A stretch of 20,436 nucleotides of DNA from CAZRHR01 sp964599915 (lineage in GTDB: Bacteria; Bacteroidota; Bacteroidia; CAIKAF01): the NCBI GenBank assembly GCA_964599915.1, contig CAZRHR010000051.1:1-20436 (forward strand), written 5' to 3'. A program made the translations under genes and the position numbers. Shown one piece after another: positions 14,661-20,436 of this stretch. The notes under the pieces are model-generated. The model had not been told where the DNA came from, ran no database searches, and saw nothing but the letters and a program-made list of their open reading frames with translations. The number at the start of each line of letters is the position of its first letter. Within the stretch, counting starts at the first letter, position 1.

Positions 14661-14972
14661 TTAAGCCATACCCGTGGGCCCAAACGTCATGGGAAAAGGT
14701 GGAGGCGTGTTTTGATCGGCATCCCGGATGGTGCCTGTAGATTGTTCAAAACGTGCAATATTATCCCGAAGTGCATGCAGCAAACGCTTGGCATGTTCCG
14801 GAGTCATGATGACGCGCGATTGTACACGCGCCTTTGGCATACCAGGCAAAACGCTGGCAAAATCGATTACAAACTCACTGTTTGAATGGGTAATAATCGC
14901 CAAATTGGCATAAATGCCTTCAGCTACTTCTTCATTCAATTCAATGGTTATTTGATTATTTGGTTGTTCCAT
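14661..14972 (-). CDS. DUF3467 family small protein
   Basis: 103 residues from ATG 14972, four bases after the stop of the preceding gene. The frame stays open further upstream, but that stretch lies inside the exonuclease/phosphatase-like gene, and MEQPNNQITIELNEEVAEG is the usual family start. Recognisable DUF3467 features: the ELNEEVAEGIYANLAIITHSNSEFVIDF opening, a P-x-x-x-KARVQSRVIMTPEHAKRLL core and a helix LRDNIARFEQ, then a Pro-rich tail (TPPPFPMTFGP). There is no signal peptide, so it is cytoplasmic. The function of the family is not established. It is the last gene of the minus-strand operon, just before the shared terminator. Confidence 0.92.
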   Translation of the reverse strand: MEQPNNQITIELNEEVAEGIYANLAIITHSNSEFVIDFASVLPGMPKARVQSRVIMTPEHAKRLLHALRDNIARFEQSTGTIRDADQNTPPPFPMTFGPTGMA

Positions 14973-14976
14973 AACG

Positions 14977-16113
14977 TTACTTTTTGTTAGGTATAAGGTC
15001 CATAAAAACTGGAAAATGGTCGCTGTACCCGCCCAAATATTTAGGTCCGGCGTACGTTCTAAAGGGCATAGTGCCAAGGTACTTTTCGTCTTCTGTAACC
15101 AAAAAGGCAGCATCAAAAATATGCGCTTTTCCTCCTGCGGTTTGCAGACTGCCTTGTCCATTAAGCAAAGGTTGCGACACAATAAAATGGTCGAGTAAGC
15201 CCCAATGAGACTGATACTTTTCAGTACCCAAGCCTTTTTTAAATTGGGGATACATGAGGTTCACCAATTGAAGAGGCTTGGCTGAATTGGTATCCGGCAT
15301 GGCTCCCAAACCTTCTAAAAGGCTCTTATCGCCGGGCTCATCGTTAAAATCTCCTGTGATAATGATTTGCGCCCTTGGATTGGCGGTAAGGATAGAATCT
15401 GTAACCTTACGAATCAACTCACCCACAAACATCCTTCTGGGTTCTGAGGCTTGCGCACCTCCAAATTTAGAAGGCCAGTGATTGATGAAAACATGAATAG
15501 TATCATCTTGAAAAACAAGACCTTTAGTATATAATACGTCCCTGGTTTTGGACTCAGGCGAAAAAGGAAAAACCACTTTTAGCCAATGATTCTCCAGTGG
15601 CCGGTACATTTCCGGACGATAAATCAATCCTACATCAATACCCCGACCGTCCGGTGACTCTTTATGAATTACTTGATAGTCGAATTGCTTCAGGGGCGTC
15701 TGGGCAATTAAGTCGGCCAAAACAAAGCGATTTTCAATTTCACAAAAACCAATAATGGCAGGTGGCGACCAACCGCCCAAAGCGATCAGGGTTTTGTAAA
15801 TATTGCTTTGTTTTTCCCTGTATCTAGCACTACCCCATGCCTTGATACCCGTTGGTGTAAAATCATCATCATTGGTATTCGGGTCATTTTCTAAGTCGAA
15901 CAGGTTTTCTACATTGTAAAATGCAATACGCAAAGCGTTGGAAAACACACGCTCAAACCGCCGTAAATCGTCAGTTCTGGCGGCAGAAGTTCCCTTTTTA
16001 CCTTGTTCCGAATCAGGAAAGTCCCTTACTTCATCTGCTTGCGCCGTTAGTCCAAGACTAAAAAGTAACGAAAACCCCACCAATCCGAATTTTATCCAAC
16101 GTAATGTGGTCAT
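14977..16113 (-). CDS. Secreted endonuclease/exonuclease/phosphatase-fold protein
   Basis: 378 residues. The N-terminus has a signal peptide (hydrophobic residues 7-22, cleavage near TAQA-DE), then a 35-residue polar linker. The catalytic fold carries FYNVENLFD (Asn68), FCEIEN (Glu125), NHWPSKFGG (Asn211-His212), GDFNDEP (Asp255, Asn257) and YSDHFPVF (Asp365-His366). These are the metal and catalytic residues expected of an active DNase-I-like enzyme, and all appear intact. The family includes nucleases, phosphodiesterases and inositol/sphingomyelin phosphatases; the substrate is not readable here. Probably periplasmic or extracellular. It starts 2 bases after the methyltransferase stop and ends 4 bases before the DUF3467 start, so it lies inside an operon. 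Confidence 0.93.
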   Translation of the reverse strand: MTTLRWIKFGLVGFSLLFSLGLTAQADEVRDFPDSEQGKKGTSAARTDDLRRFERVFSNALRIAFYNVENLFDLENDPNTNDDDFTPTGIKAWGSARYREKQSNIYKTLIALGGWSPPAIIGFCEIENRFVLADLIAQTPLKQFDYQVIHKESPDGRGIDVGLIYRPEMYRPLENHWLKVVFPFSPESKTRDVLYTKGLVFQDDTIHVFINHWPSKFGGAQASEPRRMFVGELIRKVTDSILTANPRAQIIITGDFNDEPGDKSLLEGLGAMPDTNSAKPLQLVNLMYPQFKKGLGTEKYQSHWGLLDHFIVSQPLLNGQGSLQTAGGKAHIFDAAFLVTEDEKYLGTMPFRTYAGPKYLGGYSDHFPVFMDLIPNKK

Positions 16114-16115
16114 GA

Positions 16116-17330
16116 CTATTTTGAATTGAGTTCTTCTTTTAATTCTTTCGTGGTTCCACGATACAGGCTATACCCAATAAATTGAACCGGTATATTACCA
16201 TTCATCAGAGGAATACGTTTAAAATGACGAAGACCCAGCTCTTGTTCATCGGTTTTACTGGCAAGCAATAACCACGCCTGCCATCCGCCAAAATTGAACT
16301 TGAGTTTCCTACCCAAATCTCCGAACAAATACGTATCATGCTTGGATTGAATGCGTTCTCCATAGGGTGGATTGGATACCACCACCCCGGTTTCTCGGGT
16401 GGGCTGCATTTTGCGCATGTCGCCGCGCTGTATATCAACCCATTTGTCGAATCCTGTAAATTTCAAGATTTCATGGGCTGTGGCAATGGCCATGCCATCT
16501 ACATCGGTACCACGAATTGGAAAATGGATGGGCTTTATTTTGGCCCGCGCATTGGCTTTCACCTCTTCCCATTGCTTTTCCGAAAACTGACTCCACCTTG
16601 TAATGCCAGGGGCCTCTGCCCATTCTCCGGCAGGTGTTTGACTGGCCAACATAGCCGCTTCCACCAATAACGTTCCCGACCCGCAAAATAAATCTACAAA
16701 CTCACGGTCACCCTGATATCCGGAAAGCTGAATCAAACCGGAAGCCAACACTTCAGACAAAGGTGCGCGCCCTTCTGCCACACGATATCCTCTGCGATGC
16801 AGCGAATGACCGGATGCATCAAAAGACACCGTAACAGACTGCTGATGAATGTGTACATGAATTCTGAAATTCGGACGAACAGGATCTACCGAAGGACGTA
16901 CGTTTCTTCTCAACCTAAAGCGGTCTGCAATCCCGTCTTTGGCCTTTTGAACGGCAAACATAGAGTTATTGAAAGCGGGTTGCTGAATCACCACAGCATC
17001 TAAAGCAAAAGTCTCCCGAACATTAAACCAATCTTCCCAAGGGAAATCCCTAAAACCCGCGTAAAATCCATCGATGGACTCGAAAGAAAAACGATACAAA
17101 GGGTAAAGGACCCGTATGGCTGTTCTTAGCTCAAACAAACTTCTATAAAGCAAATTTTCAGGCCCTTTCGCATGGACAATCCGAAAGCCGGCCTTGACAT
17201 CCAAACCACCCAAAGCCGTAAGTTCATTCACCAAAACGGGTTCTAAGCCGCCCGGTGTAGTCACCGCCAGTTGAATCTCTGATGCTTCGCCTGGAACTTT
17301 ATTTAATAATTCAAAAACTGGTTTTTCCAA
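16116..17330 (-). CDS. THUMP-domain rRNA/RNA N2-guanine or N6-adenine methyltransferase (RlmL-like)
   Basis: About 404 residues from a TTG at 17330, 10 bases after the rocD stop. An in-frame ATG at 17402 would add 24 residues but overlap rocD by 62 bases, against 2-10 base spacing elsewhere in this operon; the choice remains open. The protein has an N-terminal ferredoxin-like/THUMP RNA-binding region (from IQLAVTTPGGLEPVLVNEL, through RSLFELRTAIRVL) and a Rossmann methyltransferase domain with DLFCGSGT (residues 213-220, SAM binding), GTDVDGMAI (motif II) and NPPYGER (320-326, catalytic NPPY). These fit the RlmL/YcbY N-terminal half type, which methylates guanine in 23S rRNA; the exact site is not predictable from sequence. 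Cytoplasmic. Confidence 0.93.
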   Translation of the reverse strand: MEKPVFELLNKVPGEASEIQLAVTTPGGLEPVLVNELTALGGLDVKAGFRIVHAKGPENLLYRSLFELRTAIRVLYPLYRFSFESIDGFYAGFRDFPWEDWFNVRETFALDAVVIQQPAFNNSMFAVQKAKDGIADRFRLRRNVRPSVDPVRPNFRIHVHIHQQSVTVSFDASGHSLHRRGYRVAEGRAPLSEVLASGLIQLSGYQGDREFVDLFCGSGTLLVEAAMLASQTPAGEWAEAPGITRWSQFSEKQWEEVKANARAKIKPIHFPIRGTDVDGMAIATAHEILKFTGFDKWVDIQRGDMRKMQPTRETGVVVSNPPYGERIQSKHDTYLFGDLGRKLKFNFGGWQAWLLLASKTDEQELGLRHFKRIPLMNGNIPVQFIGYSLYRGTTKELKEELNSK

Positions 17331-17340
17331 AATCGTTGGT

Positions 17341-18564
17341 TCAAGAAAATGAAGTAAAAGTATCTTTAATAATGTCGATGCACTGCTCCATTTGATTTTC
17401 ATTAATCACCAATGGAGGTGCTAAGCGAATGATATGTCCATGGGTAGGCTTGGCCAATAAACCCCTGGATTTAAACGCGTAACAAACCTGAGAGGCCGTA
17501 ACAGTGGCGTTGGGATCCATAACAATGGCATTTAACAATCCCTTGCCTCTAATTTGCTGAATGAGGGGACTTTCAATCTCACTTAACCCATCTCTTAACA
17601 TTTGGCCCATACGCTGCGCGTTACCTGCCAAATCTTCTTCTTCTAATACTTGTAATGCAGCGGTTGCAATGGCACAAGCCAGTGGATTGCCGCCAAAAGT
17701 AGAACCATGCTCCCCCGGTTGGATGGTTAGCATAATCTCATCATCTGCTAAAACCGCTGAAACCGGTAAAACACCTCCAGAGAGCGCTTTTCCCAAAATC
17801 AAAATATCCGGACGAACGCCTTCATGGTCACAGGCCAAACGCTTACCTGTCCGGCATAAACCCGTTTGAACTTCGTCGGCCATCATTAAGACGTTGTATT
17901 GGTCGCATAATTGCCTTACGCCTTGTAAATAGCCTTCATCCGGCACCACAACACCTGCTTCCCCCTGAATGGGTTCAAACATAAATCCTGCTACATGCGG
18001 ATCTTTAAAAGCTCTTTCTAAGGCTTCCAAATCGTTATAAGGCACCAAAGAAAAGCCCGGCATATAGGGTCCGAAATCCAAAAAACTGCTTGGATCTGTA
18101 CTGGATGAAATGGCAGAAAGCGTGCGACCCCAAAAGTTCCCTTCCACAAAAATAATTTTTGCTTGGTTGGCAGGAATGCCTTTGACCCTATACCCCCAAC
18201 GCCTTGCCAGTTTTACAGCTGTTTCGCCTCCTTCCACACCCGTATTCATGGGCAAAACTCGGTCATACCCAAAATAACCGGTAATATACGCTTCATAAGG
18301 CCCTAACTGGTCATTATAAAACGCTCGTGAAGTCAAGGTAACCCTTTCGGCTTGCGCCATGAGCGCCTGAATAATTTTTGGGTGACAATGCCCCTGATTC
18401 ACTGCACTGTAAGCAGATAAAAAATCAAAATATATTTTTCCTTCCGGGTCTTCCACCAAAACGCCGGAAGCCTTTGAAATAACTACCTCTAAAGGCGCAT
18501 AATTTTTGGCCCCGTATTGTCCCTCTAAGGCAATGGCTTCTTGCGAACTTATCCGTGCTCCCAT
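17341..18564 (-). CDS. rocD: Ornithine aminotransferase
   Basis: 407 residues. It is a class III PLP aminotransferase that moves the delta-amino group of ornithine to 2-oxoglutarate, giving glutamate semialdehyde, linking arginine/ornithine breakdown to proline and glutamate. Marks: YGAKNYAPLEVVISKASG near the N-terminus, DFLSAYSAVNQGHCHP, MNTGVEGGETAVKLAR for phosphate and substrate contact, FEPIQGEAGVVVPDEGYL, DEVQTG (residues 230-235), and the PLP lysine Lys259 in ILGKALSGG, then HGSTFGGNPLA. This set of signatures is closer to ornithine aminotransferase than to acetylornithine or GABA aminotransferases. The length is normal. It is first in the minus-strand operon, with a matching -7 element upstream. 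Confidence 0.95.
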   Translation of the reverse strand: MGARISSQEAIALEGQYGAKNYAPLEVVISKASGVLVEDPEGKIYFDFLSAYSAVNQGHCHPKIIQALMAQAERVTLTSRAFYNDQLGPYEAYITGYFGYDRVLPMNTGVEGGETAVKLARRWGYRVKGIPANQAKIIFVEGNFWGRTLSAISSSTDPSSFLDFGPYMPGFSLVPYNDLEALERAFKDPHVAGFMFEPIQGEAGVVVPDEGYLQGVRQLCDQYNVLMMADEVQTGLCRTGKRLACDHEGVRPDILILGKALSGGVLPVSAVLADDEIMLTIQPGEHGSTFGGNPLACAIATAALQVLEEEDLAGNAQRMGQMLRDGLSEIESPLIQQIRGKGLLNAIVMDPNATVTASQVCYAFKSRGLLAKPTHGHIIRLAPPLVINENQMEQCIDIIKDTFTSFS

Positions 18565-18592
18565 ATCCTAAAATCCTTGTTTCAAACGTGGT

Positions 18593-18600
18593 CAAAGATA
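18593..18600 (-). promoter_or_regulatory. -7 promoter element for the rocD operon
   Basis: On the minus strand the sequence reads TATCTTTG, an exact match to TAnnTTTG, with G 29 bases before the A of the rocD ATG, implying a leader of roughly 24 bases. No clear -33 box is seen; the region is GC-rich on one side because of the hairpin at 18600-18616. Confidence 0.5.
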
Positions 18601-18622
18601 CGCCATTCTCCGGCGTTTTTTT
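18600..18622 (+). terminator. Short hairpin followed by T7 in the rocD/glycosyltransferase divergent gap
   Basis: ACGCC (18600-18604) pairs with GGCGT (18612-18616) around a 7-base loop, and a T-run covers 18616-18622. It looks like a weak intrinsic terminator on the plus strand, placed just upstream of the likely glycosyltransferase start signals. It could stop read-through from antisense transcription in rocD, or be chance. Confidence 0.3.
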
Positions 18623-18666
18623 CGTATTTCCTGATTTTACTCATGTTGAATTGGATAGGATTTCAT

Positions 18667-18674
18667 TTTCTTTG
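18667..18674 (+). promoter_or_regulatory. Possible -7 element, 4 bases before the glycosyltransferase ATG
   Basis: TTTCTTTG differs from TAnnTTTG only by T for A at the second base. It is followed by cgtt and ATG 18679, the same four-base spacing as at miaB and at the CCA-type gene, which is why I list it. Confidence 0.4.
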
Positions 18675-18678
18675 CGTT

Positions 18679-19779
18679 ATGATCATCGGTTTTGATGCCA
18701 AGCGCGCCTTTTGCACCGTGGCCGGGTTAGGCCAATACAGCCGCAATCATCTGCGCATGATGGTGGCCATGGGACATGCTCACTCATTTGTTTTGTTTAC
18801 TCCCGAAATCCGTTTAAAGGATTTTGAGGAAGAAATGAAAGCATATCCCAACGTATCCATTGTGACCAATACAAGCCTCCTTCCGCATTGGTTTTGGAGA
18901 CAATATAAGGTAGCAAGTTTAGCACAAACCTTTAAGGTAGAAATATTTCATGGCTTGAGCAATGAAATACCTCACGGCCTTCGCATCCCATCCTTGGTTA
19001 CCTTACATGATTTAATTCCTTTTACAGACGAGGCTTTTACGCCCATCTACCAACTTTGGGCTTACCGAAGAAAAATGACTTTTGCCGTAAAACAGGCCCA
19101 GCATATTGTGAGTGTAAGTCATTTTACCCATCAAGCATTAGCTAAACGCTTTCCGTTTGCTTTGGAAAAAGCAACCGTTTTGCCCCCGGTCTTTTTACCT
19201 CAAAAGCCGATGGCGCCCAAAGCAAGCCTTTCTCTTCCTTTTGAAGACAAGCCGTTTCTCCTATACCTTGGTACCTTAGGTCCTAGAAAAAATTTAGGCA
19301 ACCTATTGGAAGCCACTCTTCATCTCCGGAAAAAAGGACAAATTGTGCGTATGGTATTGGCGGGAAAATCTGTTTGGTTTTCAGACTCTTTGAAAGAGTT
19401 TGTCCGAAACATGCAGCTTGAGGAGCAGGTGATTTTTACAGGTGAAGTATCGGAAGAAGAAAAAATGACTTTATTGTCAGGCGCCACCGGATTGGTTTAC
19501 CCATCCCTTATCGAAGGATTTGGTTTGCCTGTGCTTGAGGCACTTGGTCATGGAAAACCTGTAGCGGTATCCGCCCATTCGGCCATGGAGGAAGCCGCGG
19601 GGAATTTGGCATTGACTTTTAATCCTAGAGATGTGGAGGCCTTGGCTGATTGTCTCGAACAATTGTATCTTTTTCCTTCGCCGCCCAACCCAGAGGCTTG
19701 GCAAAACCATATCCAATCCTTTGCCCCGGAACACCTTTTCCCACAATGGGATAGATTGTATAGTAAACTGAAAAACTGA
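18679..19779 (+). CDS. Glycosyltransferase family 4 (GT-B fold)
   Basis: 366 residues from ATG 18679; MIIGFDAKRAFCTVAGLGQYSRN is the normal beginning of this group. A longer frame reaches back to 18541, but it overlaps the rocD start and has no homology character. GT-B marks: the N-terminal GLGQYSR loop; SLVTLHDLIPF mid-protein (acceptor domain); VSVSHFTH; the LLYLGTLGPRKNLGNLLEA start of the C-terminal domain; and YPSLIEGFGLPVLEALGHGKPV, the nucleotide-sugar EX7E motif. It probably transfers a sugar from an activated donor to a cell-surface or exopolysaccharide acceptor on the cytoplasmic side of the membrane. The donor is unknown. It stands alone here, diverging from rocD. Confidence 0.93.
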   Translation: MIIGFDAKRAFCTVAGLGQYSRNHLRMMVAMGHAHSFVLFTPEIRLKDFEEEMKAYPNVSIVTNTSLLPHWFWRQYKVASLAQTFKVEIFHGLSNEIPHGLRIPSLVTLHDLIPFTDEAFTPIYQLWAYRRKMTFAVKQAQHIVSVSHFTHQALAKRFPFALEKATVLPPVFLPQKPMAPKASLSLPFEDKPFLLYLGTLGPRKNLGNLLEATLHLRKKGQIVRMVLAGKSVWFSDSLKEFVRNMQLEEQVIFTGEVSEEEKMTLLSGATGLVYPSLIEGFGLPVLEALGHGKPVAVSAHSAMEEAAGNLALTFNPRDVEALADCLEQLYLFPSPPNPEAWQNHIQSFAPEHLFPQWDRLYSKLKN

Positions 19780-19818
19780 TTTTTTCATCTCACAGGCTCG
19801 TTTTTGCGCTGCTCCGCC

Positions 19819-19826
19819 TAATTTTG
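19819..19826 (+). promoter_or_regulatory. -7 promoter element for the CCA-adding/poly(A) polymerase-like gene
   Basis: TAATTTTG is an exact TAnnTTTG match followed by cggg and ATG 19831. The geometry is identical to that at miaB: the last G is four bases from the ATG, so the transcript is likely leaderless. TTTTTG at 19801-19806 is present upstream, but at a 12-base spacing, which is short for a -33 box. Confidence 0.5.
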
Positions 19827-19830
19827 CGGG

Positions 19831-20436
19831 ATGAATCAACGGCTGTCCCCGGAGTTTTTAGATGACCCACTAATTACATTGGTAGGTCAAATGGCAGACC
19901 AACTGGGGGTTGAGGCCTTCCTTATTGGCGGGTATGTGCGCGATTTATTGTTGGGACGCCCAAGTAAAGACATCGACTTTATGACGGTAGGCTCGGGCGA
20001 ACACTTGGCCATGGCCGTGGCACAACATCTTGGCGTACCAGAAAAACTTCATGTTTTCAAAAATTTTGGTACCGCCCATTTGGTTTTAGAGGGTAAGGAA
20101 TATGAATTTGTAGGGGCAAGAAAAGAGTCGTACCGCACCAATTCACGAAAACCCATTGTGGAAGAAGGCACCTTGCTGGAAGATTTATCCCGTCGCGACT
20201 TTACCATTAATGCCCTTGCCATTCGCATCAATGGTCCCCAATTTGGAGAAATGGTGGATGCCTTTGAAGGGTTACGCCACCTGAACCAAGGAAAACTCGT
20301 AACGCCTTTAGACCCTGTCCTTACTTTTTCAGATGATCCTTTACGCATGCTTCGGGGCGCGAGATTCGCAGCCCAACTTGGATTTGATTTGGCACCTGAA
20401 GCCATGCAAGCCATGAGCGAGATTGCCAAACGCTTT
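19831..20436 (+). CDS. CCA tRNA nucleotidyltransferase / poly(A) polymerase family protein, 5' part
   Basis: The first 202 codons are present; the frame runs open through the right edge. It belongs to the class II nucleotidyltransferase superfamily, which adds CCA to tRNA 3' ends (or poly(A) in some proteobacteria). Seen in sequence: GGYVRD (residues 33-38), DID (47-49) as metal-binding carboxylates, YEFVGARKESY (91-101) supplying a further acidic residue, RRDFTINAL (121-129) and DDPLRMLRGARFA (168-180). The HD domain often found at the C-terminus in Bacteroidota would lie outside the window. With no rival enzyme visible, a CCA-adding role is more likely than poly(A) polymerase. Start: ATG 19831, 51 bases after the glycosyltransferase stop, preceded by a -7 element. 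Confidence 0.93.
   Translation, partial: MNQRLSPEFLDDPLITLVGQMADQLGVEAFLIGGYVRDLLLGRPSKDIDFMTVGSGEHLAMAVAQHLGVPEKLHVFKNFGTAHLVLEGKEYEFVGARKESYRTNSRKPIVEEGTLLEDLSRRDFTINALAIRINGPQFGEMVDAFEGLRHLNQGKLVTPLDPVLTFSDDPLRMLRGARFAAQLGFDLAPEAMQAMSEIAKRF

Noticed and set aside
14973..15182. 70-residue extension of the DUF3467 protein
   Set aside because: It lies wholly within the upstream gene in another frame; the known family start is at 14972.
18541..18678. 46-residue N-terminal extension of the glycosyltransferase
   Set aside because: It overlaps the rocD start and both promoters and has no family character; MIIGFDAKRA at 18679 is the normal start.
1..20436. Defence island, CRISPR array, prophage or transposon
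   Set aside because: No transposase, integrase, regular direct-repeat array, nuclease/helicase cluster or tRNA-flanked insertion is visible; the secreted endonuclease/phosphatase-fold protein has a signal peptide and no defence context.

Overview
The window comes from a chromosome of the phylum Bacteroidota; I cannot place it more finely. The evidence is as follows. Several starts are preceded by the Bacteroidota -7 element TAnnTTTG, and strong Shine-Dalgarno sequences are scarce. There are phylum-typical families: a DUF1800/DUF1501 pair, DUF2147, DUF3467, a lamin-tail-domain surface protein, and miaB followed by a sigma-54 activator. Coding density is very high: the longest gene-free stretch is about 114 bases. 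I see no rRNA, tRNA, CRISPR array, insertion sequence or prophage.

Layout, left to right. (1) 2-874: the 3' part of a CrtI/CrtISO-type FAD oxidoreductase, cut by the left edge. (2) 967-1344: a small exported protein of unknown role. (3) 1417-3959: a DUF1800 gene without a signal peptide, followed 5 bases later by a DUF1501 gene with a twin-arginine signal. (4) 4043-5019: a small lipoprotein and a DUF2147 envelope protein. (5) 5046-10025: a tight plus-strand operon of miaB, a sigma-54 AAA+ activator, a beta-helix lipoprotein and a short-chain dehydrogenase; two of its three junctions are TAATG overlaps. (6) 10060-11073, minus: aspartate-semialdehyde dehydrogenase. (7) 11159-14560: a 1133-residue secreted protein of alternating Ig-like and lamin-tail domains, diverging from asd. 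(8) A bidirectional terminator at 14576-14610. (9) 18564-14661, minus: a compact operon of ornithine aminotransferase, a THUMP-type RNA methyltransferase, a secreted endonuclease/exonuclease/phosphatase-fold protein and a DUF3467 protein. (10) 18679-19779: a family 4 type glycosyltransferase diverging from that operon. (11) 19831-20436: the 5' part of a CCA-adding-enzyme/poly(A)-polymerase-like gene, cut by the right edge.

Most of this is ordinary core genome: tRNA modification and maturation (miaB, cca/pcnB), lysine/threonine/methionine-branch biosynthesis (asd), arginine/ornithine breakdown (rocD) and rRNA methylation, mixed with envelope and secreted proteins. I do not see a clearly new defence or mobile system. 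The items most worth a second look are: the repeated TTTG-N4-ATG arrangement at three starts, which suggests leaderless transcripts; a cysteine pattern in the lamin-tail protein that suggests module-to-module disulfides; the DUF1800/DUF1501 pair, in which only one partner carries an export signal; and a -7 element built from overlapping direct and inverted repeats in front of the 4043 lipoprotein.
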